Of a stretch of 64,000 nucleotides of DNA, positions 1 to 7,123 are shown piece after piece. The stretch is taken from positions 1 to 64,000 of the forward strand of contig JADEXJ010000005.1 of the NCBI GenBank assembly GCA_015207195.1, given 5' to 3'. The notes below the pieces were generated by a model. That model was given only the letters and a program-made list of their open reading frames with translations, was not told the DNA's origin and did not search any database. How positions within the stretch are numbered: position 1 is the stretch's first letter; every line of letters begins with the position of its first letter. Made by a program: the position numbers and the translations under genes. The stretch is from Pleurocapsales cyanobacterium LEGE 10410. GTDB lineage: Bacteria > Cyanobacteriota > Cyanobacteriia > Cyanobacteriales > Xenococcaceae.

Positions 1-2
1 GG

Positions 3-125
3 TTTTGTTCTTCTCCTAGACAACAAAAAAAGAAAAAACCAAAACCGACTTATGACCCCAAACATCCTCATCGCTCTACTGCTCGTCTTTTACAACAACA
101 TAAGCAGTACAAACGTTCACCTTAA
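3..125 (+). CDS. C-terminal end of an unidentified basic protein (cut by window edge)
   Basis: An open frame runs in from the left edge and stops at TAA 123-125, giving about 40 residues rich in Lys, Gln, Pro and His. No start is visible. The basic tail resembles the ends of some cyanobacterial transposases, but this is only an impression and no catalytic motif is inside the window. It could also be a chance open frame. Confidence 0.35.
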   Translation, partial: FCSSPRQQKKKKPKPTYDPKHPHRSTARLLQQHKQYKRSP

Positions 126-200
126 CAGGGGTACCCTTTAGGGTTAGCTTCGCGTCAAGGATTCCCTTCGGTCAAGGACTCGGCTTCGCCATCGCAGTAG
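126..200. repeat. Short dispersed GC-richer repeat (gcttcgc/ttcggtcaagga type)
   Basis: This stretch contains imperfect short repeats built on gcttcgc and on tcaaggattcccttcgg/tcaaggactcggcttcgcc. Similar gcttcgc modules recur near 2790 and 37750-37830. Small dispersed repeats of this kind are common in cyanobacterial spacers. The rest of the spacer up to 343 shows nothing recognisable. Confidence 0.4.
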
Positions 201-343
201 CAAGTTAAATATGGTCAAGGTTTGAGGTTAACTAAACGGTATCTTCTCTTACGCCTATATCTACTAGAATAACAACAACTTGCAAGTCAAACTAAGGTGG
301 TTAATCTGAAATATTTCAAAGTGATTTTATATCATCTTCAGAG

Positions 344-1012
344 CTACCTCAAATATCGAGACGGTTTAGTTCGCTTCTCGGAAGCTTCGGTAAGCCAAAA
401 ACAGACCTCTCGATCGCTTAGTTGAGGAAAACTTTGATACCAATTGCCCACCGCTTTGAAAGGTTCGGGATGTTCTAAACAGACAACCCGATCTACTCGC
501 TGAGCTAGTTGTTCGCAGGTTTTTTTGCTTCCAATCGGTACGGCGACAACAATTTGCTTGGGTTGTTGTTGTTGCAAAGCCTCGATGGCTGCCAGCATAG
601 TCGTGCCAGTAGCCAAACCGTCGTCAACTATAATTACAGTTTGTGACTCTACGTCTAACAAAGAGCGATCGTTGTTTAGATAGATGCGTTCTCGTCGCTC
701 TAATTCTTGCTGTTCTTGAAGGACAATCTGCTTAATTAGTTTTGGTGATAAGTCTTTTTGCTGCGCGAATTTATTAAACAATTGAATCCCTCCAGAAGCG
801 ATCGCACCTATAGCTAGCTCGCGATTCCCAGGCATCCCTAGCTTACGCACCATCAAAATGTTAAAGCTCAGGTTTAACTCTTCAGCTACAATAAAGGCTA
901 CGGGAACGCCACCTCTAGGCAAACCAACAACTACTACATCAGAGCGATTGGCATAGTCGCTCAAGTTGCTGGCTAGCTTTGCCCCTGCATCAGTACGGTT
1001 TTGAAATAACAT
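344..1012 (-). CDS. Phosphoribosyltransferase family protein
   Basis: The protein is a type I phosphoribosyltransferase-fold protein. The PRPP-binding signature is clear in the middle: two hydrophobic residues, then VDDGLATGTTM. The N-terminal part has GLPRGGVPVA, typical of the stand-alone predicted PRTase family found across cyanobacteria. The substrate base cannot be predicted. An upstream start at 1042 would add 10 residues, but the internal ATG at 1012 (MLFQNRTDAGAKLA) matches where this family usually begins, so it is preferred. No neighbour suggests a pathway; the gene points away from the export island to its right. Confidence 0.85.
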   Translation of the reverse strand: MLFQNRTDAGAKLASNLSDYANRSDVVVVGLPRGGVPVAFIVAEELNLSFNILMVRKLGMPGNRELAIGAIASGGIQLFNKFAQQKDLSPKLIKQIVLQEQQELERRERIYLNNDRSLLDVESQTVIIVDDGLATGTTMLAAIEALQQQQPKQIVVAVPIGSKKTCEQLAQRVDRVVCLEHPEPFKAVGNWYQSFPQLSDREVCFWLTEASEKRTKPSRYLR

Positions 1013-1419
1013 AAAACTCTCAAACCTTATTAGAAACAGCATAGCGCAGGTTGGGGTGTCCTGATGAGCGTTGCCGAACGAGTGATATTGTACAAAGAAC
1101 TACGGTTTGTAACTCTTAGTTTTTAAAAGAAAGCGGATCTGGGAAAAGACCAAAAAATGTCTCATGCCATTACAATTTGGCAACGCCTAGTAAAGCGATC
1201 GCATTGTCATCAAAAAAGTCAAGTCGATCTATATATTCTTAACAATAAATAGCCTGGTTTGAACTCTTTTACTCAAAGAATTACGATTCAACCACGATTA
1301 ATTCCCCAACAAAAATATCTGCCAAAATGGCAACATTGATCTTAAATTTATTTCTACACTTGTTAGTAACAACAAATAAAGGTTGTTGTAAGCATAATTC
1401 TTTGACAAGGAGAAGATAG
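1013..1419. other. Spacer containing the promoter region of the leader-peptide gene
   Basis: Apart from the palindrome at 1320-1332 and HIP1 sites there is no gene here. A looser TGCCA...TGGCAAC pair with an 8-nt spacer lies near 1165-1184; it may be a decayed second site or chance. Confidence 0.5.
1320..1332 (+). promoter_or_regulatory. Palindromic operator-like site TGCCA-AAA-TGGCA
   Basis: The sense strand reads CTGCCAAAATGGCAAC, 87 nt before the ATG of the double-glycine peptide gene. The same oriented 16-mer pattern occurs upstream of three other genes in this window, at 4322, 5507 and 7024. After this site the sequence CAACAT...ATTTATTTnTAC is also shared with the 5507 site. The palindrome suggests a dimeric regulator; the regulator is unknown. 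Confidence 0.65.
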
Positions 1420-1752
1420 ATGAAAATTTCCAATCTTAATTATCTAGAAGTTGTTAGTACCGAAACTGGAAACGCACTTGCTGGTGGTGGTGATATTGCT
1501 TTCAACATTGCTAAAGACGTTAATCTTAATAAGGTAGTTACCCTCGATATTGACAAAGTTGTTGACGTAAACGTAAATAATCCCGATCAGTTAGCTACTG
1601 CTGAAGCTGACGCGGAAGCCTTTGGTATTTATGCTTTAGCTGAAACCGATGCTTATACTTACGTTACCGAACAAGAAGCATTCTCTTACAGTGAATCTAC
1701 TGCTGCTCTGGACTTGAATCCAGGTGTTGACAATGGAGTAACACCTGCTTAA
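1420..1752 (+). CDS. Small exported peptide with double-glycine leader
   Basis: This is a 110-residue protein. Residues 1-23 look like a bacteriocin-type leader (INxLxYLExVSxE...) ending in Gly22-Gly23, the cleavage signal read by C39 peptidase exporters. The predicted mature part begins GDIAFNI and is acidic, with repeated alternating Asn/Asp/Val motifs, then DAEAFG, ALAETDA and a C-terminal FSYxESTAALDLN block. The same blocks recur in the protein at 4519-5415. A good ribosome site (AAGGAG, 7 nt before ATG) supports the start. The C39 exporter at 7124-10288 is the obvious candidate processor. Whether it is a bacteriocin, a signal or a surface protein cannot be told. Confidence 0.8.
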   Translation: MKISNLNYLEVVSTETGNALAGGGDIAFNIAKDVNLNKVVTLDIDKVVDVNVNNPDQLATAEADAEAFGIYALAETDAYTYVTEQEAFSYSESTAALDLNPGVDNGVTPA

Positions 1753-2038
1753 TTGGCTAATATTAGGTACTAATACTTCAATCGATCCTGAAACTTTACC
1801 TTAATTTGATTTATAGTTTCAGAGTAATAGTAAGCTAATTAATAGCACAATTGTTCACTTTTGCTTTTACAACAAAATCTGTCTGAGACAACAATTGAAA
1901 ACGGTATTGAGATAAACTTGCTGGAGGCTTAAACAATTAACAAGCTTTCAGCAAATTTATTATCTAAATTATCTTGGTAATTGTCTTAGTACGATTGAAA
2001 AATATCGAAATATATGTTTTCCAAGCATAAAGTTTGTC

Positions 2039-2785
2039 ATGATTAATTCCTGGGTAATACCAATCGAATCAGAAGAGATTATAAATTTTCTTAAACAAGA
2101 AATGCTCTTAAAGGGAATTTGTAAGAAAATTCTTTATCAAAAAATAATTGAATCAGCTGCTAAAAAACATCAGATTGCGATCGCGCCAGAAGAAATTCAA
2201 ACCGAAGCAGACAACATTCGTCACCAAAAACGCCTAGAAAACGCCAACGATACTTTCGCCTGGCTGAAAGAAGAAATGGTAACTCCCCAGGAATGGGAAG
2301 CGGGAATTATCAATCGTCTGCTAGCGCAAAAATTAGCCAAACACCTGTTTGAAAAAGAGGTAGAGCCGTATTTTGCGCAAAATCGTTTGGATTTTGACCA
2401 GTTTGTTCTCTATCAAATTGTTGTCCTAGATCGTCAACTAGCTCAAGAAATTTACTATCAAATAGAAGAAGAAGAAATTAGTTTTTATCAAGCTGCTCAT
2501 CTCTACGATCTTGACGAACAACGCAGATATCATTGTGGTTACAAAGGAAAAATTGGTCGTTGGAACTTGCCCCCACGCCTTGCCGAAGCTATTGGGAATG
2601 CTAGCATCAAACAAGTTATCGAACCGATCGCCATCCCACAAGGACAAGTAGAAGAATATCATCTTTTGATGGTCGAAAAATTTATTCCCGCCGAATTAAC
2701 TCCCGAAAGACATCAATACATTATCGAGCGTCTGTTTAAAAAGTGGCTCGAAAGCGAGTTTGATTCCCTAGTTCACAACCATTAA
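2039..2785 (+). CDS. SurA/parvulin-type peptidyl-prolyl cis-trans isomerase
   Basis: The protein has 248 residues: an N-terminal helical SurA-like segment (about 15-115), then a parvulin-like rotamase region (about 120-240) with the GxIGRWNLPPRLAEAI stretch. It has no signal peptide, so it is probably cytoplasmic. Proteins of this type often lie beside cyanobacterial HlyD/C39-ABC export genes, where they may keep substrates export-competent; here it sits between a leader-peptide gene and an RTX gene. The palindrome found before the candidate substrates is absent, and no clear ribosome site precedes the ATG. Confidence 0.75.
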   Translation: MINSWVIPIESEEIINFLKQEMLLKGICKKILYQKIIESAAKKHQIAIAPEEIQTEADNIRHQKRLENANDTFAWLKEEMVTPQEWEAGIINRLLAQKLAKHLFEKEVEPYFAQNRLDFDQFVLYQIVVLDRQLAQEIYYQIEEEEISFYQAAHLYDLDEQRRYHCGYKGKIGRWNLPPRLAEAIGNASIKQVIEPIAIPQGQVEEYHLLMVEKFIPAELTPERHQYIIERLFKKWLESEFDSLVHNH

Positions 2786-2807
2786 TTAGTAACGCTTCGC
2801 TTAAGTA

Positions 2808-2849
2808 GTGAGTAGGGAGTAGGGAGTAGGGAGTAGGGAGTAGGGAGTA
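2808..2849 (+). repeat. Heptanucleotide tandem repeat (gggagta)
   Basis: Five perfect copies of gggagta (2815-2849) follow one degenerate copy (gtgagta, 2808-2814). Heptamer arrays of this kind (STRR-like) are known in cyanobacterial spacers. It lies between the convergent ends of the isomerase and RTX genes. Confidence 0.9.
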
Positions 2850-2863
2850 GTAAGTCCGAACTC

Positions 2864-4252
2864 TTATATAACCGTAAAGTCAGCAGCACTGATGATTGGA
2901 ATGTTTTGCAAAGTGGCAAACTGTCCTCCCAAGCCAAATCCACTGTCAAAACCGTTTTGATTATAAAATAAATTACCAGTATCACTACTGTAGGTAATAA
3001 CAGCCTCGCTTACCCCAGCAAGCGAATCGGTAGCTACTACTTCAAATTCAGTAGCACTTATTGATTCACCCGTAGTGCTAGTAAGAGCAACAAAGGTTGT
3101 CTGGCTGAGAACAATTTTATCTCGATCAACTTCAAAGTCAGTAATTACATCTTTTCCGATCTCAGCAAATTCTAAAGCTCCATTGTAGGAAAAGCGATCT
3201 GCGTTAAAGCCTCCTGTGAGGGTATCATTCCCCCTACCACCATGAAGAAGATCTTCACCGTTACTACCGTTTAATAGATCGTTGCCCACACCTCCTCTGA
3301 GTAAGTCATCACCGTTACTACCGTTTAACAAATCGTCTCCAGTACCACCTTCGAGGAGATCGTCCCCATTGCTAGCATTTAAGGTATCATTGCCATAGCC
3401 ACCCTCAAGGGTATCATCACCGTTACCTCCAAAAACAAGATCGTCCCCATATCCAGCTAGCAGAAGATCATTACCATTCTTAGCAAAGATAACGTCGTCC
3501 CCCAAACTGGCATAAAACCTGTCGTCTTCTCGTGTTCCAAACCAAGTGTCGTCCCAAAGTGTACCATAGACAAAATCCGCACCCAAATTACCAATTTGAG
3601 AATCTGCCAACCATTCCACGGAACTTTGATTGACCATCAAGAGGGTGAGATTGGTATCGCGGTCAAAAGCGCGCTCATAAGTACCCCGCGCTGTATGGGA
3701 AATTAGATCGACATCATTGTTACCATCAATATCGATGTGGCGATCGCGATCGCTCAAGCTAAAATTAGGGCTAAAATAGACCTCCAAACCGCCAATTTGC
3801 TCGGACGAGACTAAATACGCCCAAAGATCGGCGTAGTCCACAACCTCAATATTATCAAGATCGGTAGTGTCTAGGAGCAGAAATTGAACGTTCAACTCCC
3901 CTTGGCTATATTCAGCCTCAGGAGCTTCGATTTCCTTAGCCTCTAGTAAAATATCTCCCAACCAATCAAAGGAGAAAGTGTCACCTTCTTCGACCGCAAA
4001 ACTAGCAACAACTCGCGCATCACTGGCAGCACTTCCTTCTGAAATTTCTCGACCATAGCCATTACTTTCGGTTAACAAGCCAGATAGATCGGAGTTATAA
4101 AAGAAAGCTTCCGCCTCAGCACCGCCAATGGTTTCACCACTTTCAACTATAGTAAGAGCGTCGGTATCGGTCTCGGTTGCTAAAGGAGCATGACTATAGT
4201 TGGAAAAAACAACATCGCCCAGTACGTCAACATAATTATCATGATCAAGCAT
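2864..4252 (-). CDS. RTX (hemolysin-type calcium-binding repeat) protein
   Basis: A 462-residue acidic protein. About 230 N-terminal residues have no family I recognise. Then come repeated GGxGxDxL nonapeptides (about 235-340) that form a calcium-binding beta-roll, and a C-terminal region (about 345-462) like those of type I secretion substrates. No Cys-rich or catalytic motif is visible. The N-terminus contains LATETDTDA and AEAEAFFY, faintly like the LATxExDAEAF block of the two leader-peptide-family proteins nearby. It has the same palindrome upstream (4322-4334). It is probably exported by the HlyD/ABC system here, or by another type I system with a TolC partner elsewhere. Confidence 0.85.
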   Translation of the reverse strand: MLDHDNYVDVLGDVVFSNYSHAPLATETDTDALTIVESGETIGGAEAEAFFYNSDLSGLLTESNGYGREISEGSAASDARVVASFAVEEGDTFSFDWLGDILLEAKEIEAPEAEYSQGELNVQFLLLDTTDLDNIEVVDYADLWAYLVSSEQIGGLEVYFSPNFSLSDRDRHIDIDGNNDVDLISHTARGTYERAFDRDTNLTLLMVNQSSVEWLADSQIGNLGADFVYGTLWDDTWFGTREDDRFYASLGDDVIFAKNGNDLLLAGYGDDLVFGGNGDDTLEGGYGNDTLNASNGDDLLEGGTGDDLLNGSNGDDLLRGGVGNDLLNGSNGEDLLHGGRGNDTLTGGFNADRFSYNGALEFAEIGKDVITDFEVDRDKIVLSQTTFVALTSTTGESISATEFEVVATDSLAGVSEAVITYSSDTGNLFYNQNGFDSGFGLGGQFATLQNIPIISAADFTVI

Positions 4253-4518
4253 ATCTCACCCGCCTAAATATAATTAATCGGGGATTATCCAGTATTTTTA
4301 ACGCTTCTGAGACATTGATGTTGCCATTTTGGCGAGTTTCTTTGATTATCTAAAGAAGGTCTGATTACCCTAGCTTATTTATCTGGTTATCAGAGAACTG
4401 GATTGATAATACTGGCGATCGCCTGGCAAACAAATAATTGCCTGTTGGAAAACCCCTTGATAGACAAATAGCGATCGCGATTTTGGAAAGTTGTCCCGTA
4501 GAATCTCTATATCGGCTG
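4253..4518. other. Spacer between RTX gene and leaderless paralogue
   Basis: This spacer holds the RTX gene's upstream region, including the palindrome at 4322. Open frames on either strand here are overlaps of the neighbouring gene and carry no recognisable protein. Confidence 0.5.
4322..4334 (-). promoter_or_regulatory. Palindromic operator-like site (CGCCA-AAA-TGGCA on sense strand)
   Basis: Sense reading for the RTX gene is TCGCCAAAATGGCAACAT, 69 nt before its ATG. It has one mismatch in the left half-site relative to the other three copies and the same orientation relative to the gene. Confidence 0.6.
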
Positions 4519-5415
4519 CTATACCAGGTTTCCACCATCGCCATTGAGGTCGAGAGCAGCAGTAGATTCACCATAAGAGAATGCTTCCCCTTCACCAGGA
4601 ATCGGCGGAACAGCACCACCAAAATTACTGGCAGCCTCGAAAGCCCAATCACCAGTTGCTCCAATTTGAAGACTTTCAAACTCGGTAACAAAACCAGTAG
4701 TTGGATAATCCACTCCATCAAAAGTAAAGAAACCTGGATTGTCCGCTGCAAATCCTTCAAAGATGACTTCAATCTCTGGACCAGGAGGGGAGAAATCAGC
4801 CAAGAATAGGCTACCTTCTGGTACAGTAAACAGTAGTTCGTCGGTAGTTTCTGTTCCATCACCATCAAGGTCAAGCGTTCTTTCCCCGAAGTTTACTACC
4901 CAATCGGCGTCGTTAGTATATAGGCCTTCTACCAGGGGTTCGATAATCTCCCCTGTCTGAGTAAGATTTAAATCTGTAACAGAAAGCAGAGGATCTGGTA
5001 GGGGCGTATCCTGCCCAGGTGGTGGTGCGCTCAAACTAGCTAACGAGCCAAAGCCGTTGATATCATCTACGTCTGGTGGGGGGTCACCCGCCGAGTCAAA
5101 CACGATCTCAATCGTGTCTGCTAACTCGTCATCGTCATCTCCGTCATCCCCGATAACTAAGTCGTCGATATTACCCAGAACGTCAATCGAACCAGGATTG
5201 AGTACGGGTTCGCCAGGTTCTCCAGGTTCGCTGTTAACGTAAGTAAAAGCATCAGTTTCAGCTAAGGCATTTTCACCAAAAGCTTCGGCATCAGTTTCAG
5301 AAGTAGCCAGCAGATCTTCATTGTCTACGTTGGCGTTAACATTCTTGTCGATTTGCAGATTAACATTTTTGTTGAGATCGACATTTTTCTCAATATTAAA
5401 ATTAATGTCACCCAT
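4519..5415 (-). CDS. Leaderless long paralogue of the double-glycine peptide
   Basis: The start is ATG 5415, preceded by AAGGAG. An in-frame TAA lies just upstream, so no leader can be encoded in this frame. The first residues after Met (GDINFNI) align exactly with the predicted mature start of the 1420-1752 peptide, and homology continues through LATSETDAEAFG and ALAETDAFTYV. The C-terminal FSYGESTAALDLN block also matches. Between these shared ends lies an insertion of roughly 190 residues, acidic and Pro/Gly-rich, with EFESLQIGATGDWAFEA. That insertion has no family I can name, but its composition suits an extracellular beta-rich domain. The protein has 298 residues. How it would be exported without a leader is unclear. 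Confidence 0.75.
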   Translation of the reverse strand: MGDINFNIEKNVDLNKNVNLQIDKNVNANVDNEDLLATSETDAEAFGENALAETDAFTYVNSEPGEPGEPVLNPGSIDVLGNIDDLVIGDDGDDDDELADTIEIVFDSAGDPPPDVDDINGFGSLASLSAPPPGQDTPLPDPLLSVTDLNLTQTGEIIEPLVEGLYTNDADWVVNFGERTLDLDGDGTETTDELLFTVPEGSLFLADFSPPGPEIEVIFEGFAADNPGFFTFDGVDYPTTGFVTEFESLQIGATGDWAFEAASNFGGAVPPIPGEGEAFSYGESTAALDLNGDGGNLV

Positions 5416-5827
5416 GGTTTTTCTCCTTGGTTTCAATAATTAATTCATGGCAACGATTTAAAACTATCGTTACCATAAATAGTAAAAATAAATGTCAGTA
5501 ATATGTTGCCAAACTGGCAGAAATATTTGTTGATAATTAATGCCAGCAAATTACTTGTACATCACCGTTTACAGTCAGCGACATACTCAAAAAAGATTAA
5601 AGGTTAAAGAGTAAAAAATAAAGGTCTACTAAAAAATCGAAAATTCTTCTTATTACTTTTATAATTGTTATCAAAAAGCAAGTTTCTTTGCTTGAAGACG
5701 CAAGAAGCTTATTTGTTCAGGTCGTTTGCTTGCCAAAAATTTAGAAAGATTAATTTTTAATCTGGACTTTTATATTCGTAACCAGCAACTCGATCAATAT
5801 AATCAATAATCAACAAAAAACGCTATA
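5416..5827. other. Spacer: upstream region of the leaderless paralogue
   Basis: About 410 bases without a gene. The only structured signal is the palindrome at 5507-5519. The rest is AT-rich. Confidence 0.5.
5507..5519 (-). promoter_or_regulatory. Palindromic operator-like site TGCCA-GTT-TGGCA (sense strand)
   Basis: Sense reading is CTGCCAGTTTGGCAACAT, 91 nt before ATG 5415, nearly the same distance as in the 1420 gene (87 nt). Flanking bases ACAAAtAT and ATTTATTTnTAC are also shared with the 1320 site. Confidence 0.65.
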
Positions 5828-6829
5828 TCAACTAGCCGAACTAAAAACATTTCCAGCTATGAGACTAGCAGCATCTATTCCTAAGACAGCACCAATCAAA
5901 TCATCATTAAAGAAAATTAGCGCGTTGCCACTAGCATCTACCCCAAAATCATAGCCTTCCTGGTTATTGGCATTAAGCTGAATTGTATCCACACCAATCT
6001 CTAAGTCTTGAATTAGAGCATAATCTGCTGCACCATCTCCGAGATAAAAAACATTGTCCACATCTCCCAAGACAAATGTATCTGCCTCTCCTTCCCCCAC
6101 TAAAATATCTATTTCTCCAGTTGACGTTCCACCACTTCCACCAGTAAGAGTATCATTACCAGCACCACCAAAGAGAGTGTCATTTTCTGTACCTCCATCG
6201 AGTAGATCGTTGTCGTTACCGCCACTGAGTTGATCAAATCCCCCCGCACCCATAAGTTCGTCGTTACCGTCTTCTCCTAAGAGGAGGTCATTTCCTGCAA
6301 CCCCATTGAGTGAGTCATCCCCCGTACCTCCTGATAACTGATCGTCACCTCGGTTGCCATTGAGGACATCATTGTCAGCACCGCCAAACAGCAGATCGTT
6401 TCCTAAACCAGCATATAGTTCATCATTACCGTTACCACCAAAGAGAAGATCGTCATCTCTACCGCCATTGAGAGAATCATCACCATCGCCACCAGACAAT
6501 TGATCCATACCGTCATTCCCAAATAGGGAATCATTACCGATGCCCCCGTCTAATTCATCATTGTCATCACCGCCAAAAATCAGGTCGTTTCCCACTCCTC
6601 CATTTAAAGTATCTTGTCCTTCCTCTCCTTGAAGGAAGTCATCTCCATCTAAACCAGATATTAGATCGTTGCCTTCCTCACTGCGAATAATGTCTTCAGC
6701 TAAAGTTCCCTCTAATACATCATCTCCTTCGGTAGTTGCCAAAGAATCTCGCAGGCTTTCTCTAGAAGTTGTTTCTTGACTGGCTTCACGTCTTGCAGTA
6801 ATTGTTGCTCCTGGTGTGTAGGTTGCCAT
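5828..6829 (-). CDS. RTX calcium-binding repeat protein
   Basis: A 333-residue acidic protein. After a 35-residue N-terminus come about 20 tandem GGxGNDxLxGG-type nonapeptides (about 36-235), a long beta-roll. A 90-residue C-terminal region follows (DTFVLGD... LIQDLEIGVDTIQL...), of the kind seen at the end of many cyanobacterial RTX proteins and type I secretion substrates. GGAG stands about 12 nt before the ATG. The same palindrome is found 194 nt upstream. No enzymatic domain is seen; a structural or surface role is likely. Confidence 0.88.
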   Translation of the reverse strand: MATYTPGATITARREASQETTSRESLRDSLATTEGDDVLEGTLAEDIIRSEEGNDLISGLDGDDFLQGEEGQDTLNGGVGNDLIFGGDDNDELDGGIGNDSLFGNDGMDQLSGGDGDDSLNGGRDDDLLFGGNGNDELYAGLGNDLLFGGADNDVLNGNRGDDQLSGGTGDDSLNGVAGNDLLLGEDGNDELMGAGGFDQLSGGNDNDLLDGGTENDTLFGGAGNDTLTGGSGGTSTGEIDILVGEGEADTFVLGDVDNVFYLGDGAADYALIQDLEIGVDTIQLNANNQEGYDFGVDASGNALIFFNDDLIGAVLGIDAASLIAGNVFSSAS

Positions 6830-7023
6830 AGATTATATCTCCTAATTTTTCGATAAATCTGGTCATCTGGTCGCGTATTACAGCACTAATTTGTCCTCAT
6901 TTGGCGATCGAGAATAATTCTGGTTGTTACTAGAACCAATCCAGGCTCAATGCCTGATGCAATAACGTTCTTCAAAAACATCCGCTACACCGTTAACGAT
7001 AGTAGAGTAGAGTTGCTTATGGT

Positions 7024-7036
7024 TGCCAATATGGCA
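7024..7036 (-). promoter_or_regulatory. Palindromic operator-like site TGCCA-TAT-TGGCA (sense strand)
   Basis: Sense reading is CTGCCATATTGGCAAC, upstream of the RTX gene that starts at 6829 and in the same orientation as the other three copies. At 194 nt before the ATG it is further out than in the other genes. Confidence 0.6.
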
Positions 7037-7080
7037 GTTTTTTAAATCAAAGCGAGGTTAGACAACAACTCCAAACTCCC

Positions 7081-7108
7081 GTACAGACGTTCCATAAAAC
7101 GTCTGTAC
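7081..7108. repeat. 11-bp perfect inverted repeat (GTACAGACGTT/AACGTCTGTAC)
   Basis: An 11-bp stem with a 6-nt loop lies 15 nt past the end of the exporter gene. There is no T-run on either side. Palindromes of the form GTAxAGACGTT...AACGTCT are familiar dispersed elements in cyanobacterial spacers, so this is more likely a repeat (which may still stabilise the mRNA end) than a canonical terminator. Confidence 0.6.
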
Positions 7109-7123
7109 CCGAACTCCTAACTC

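Noticed and set aside
1165-1184. Second TGCCA...TGGCAAC pair upstream of the leader-peptide gene
   Set aside because: The spacer is 8 nt instead of 3, so it does not fit the shared site; kept only as a possible decayed copy.
4365-4874. Overlapping open frames opposite or shifted to the leaderless paralogue
   Set aside because: They lack protein-like motifs and overlap a gene with a clear start, ribosome site and homology.
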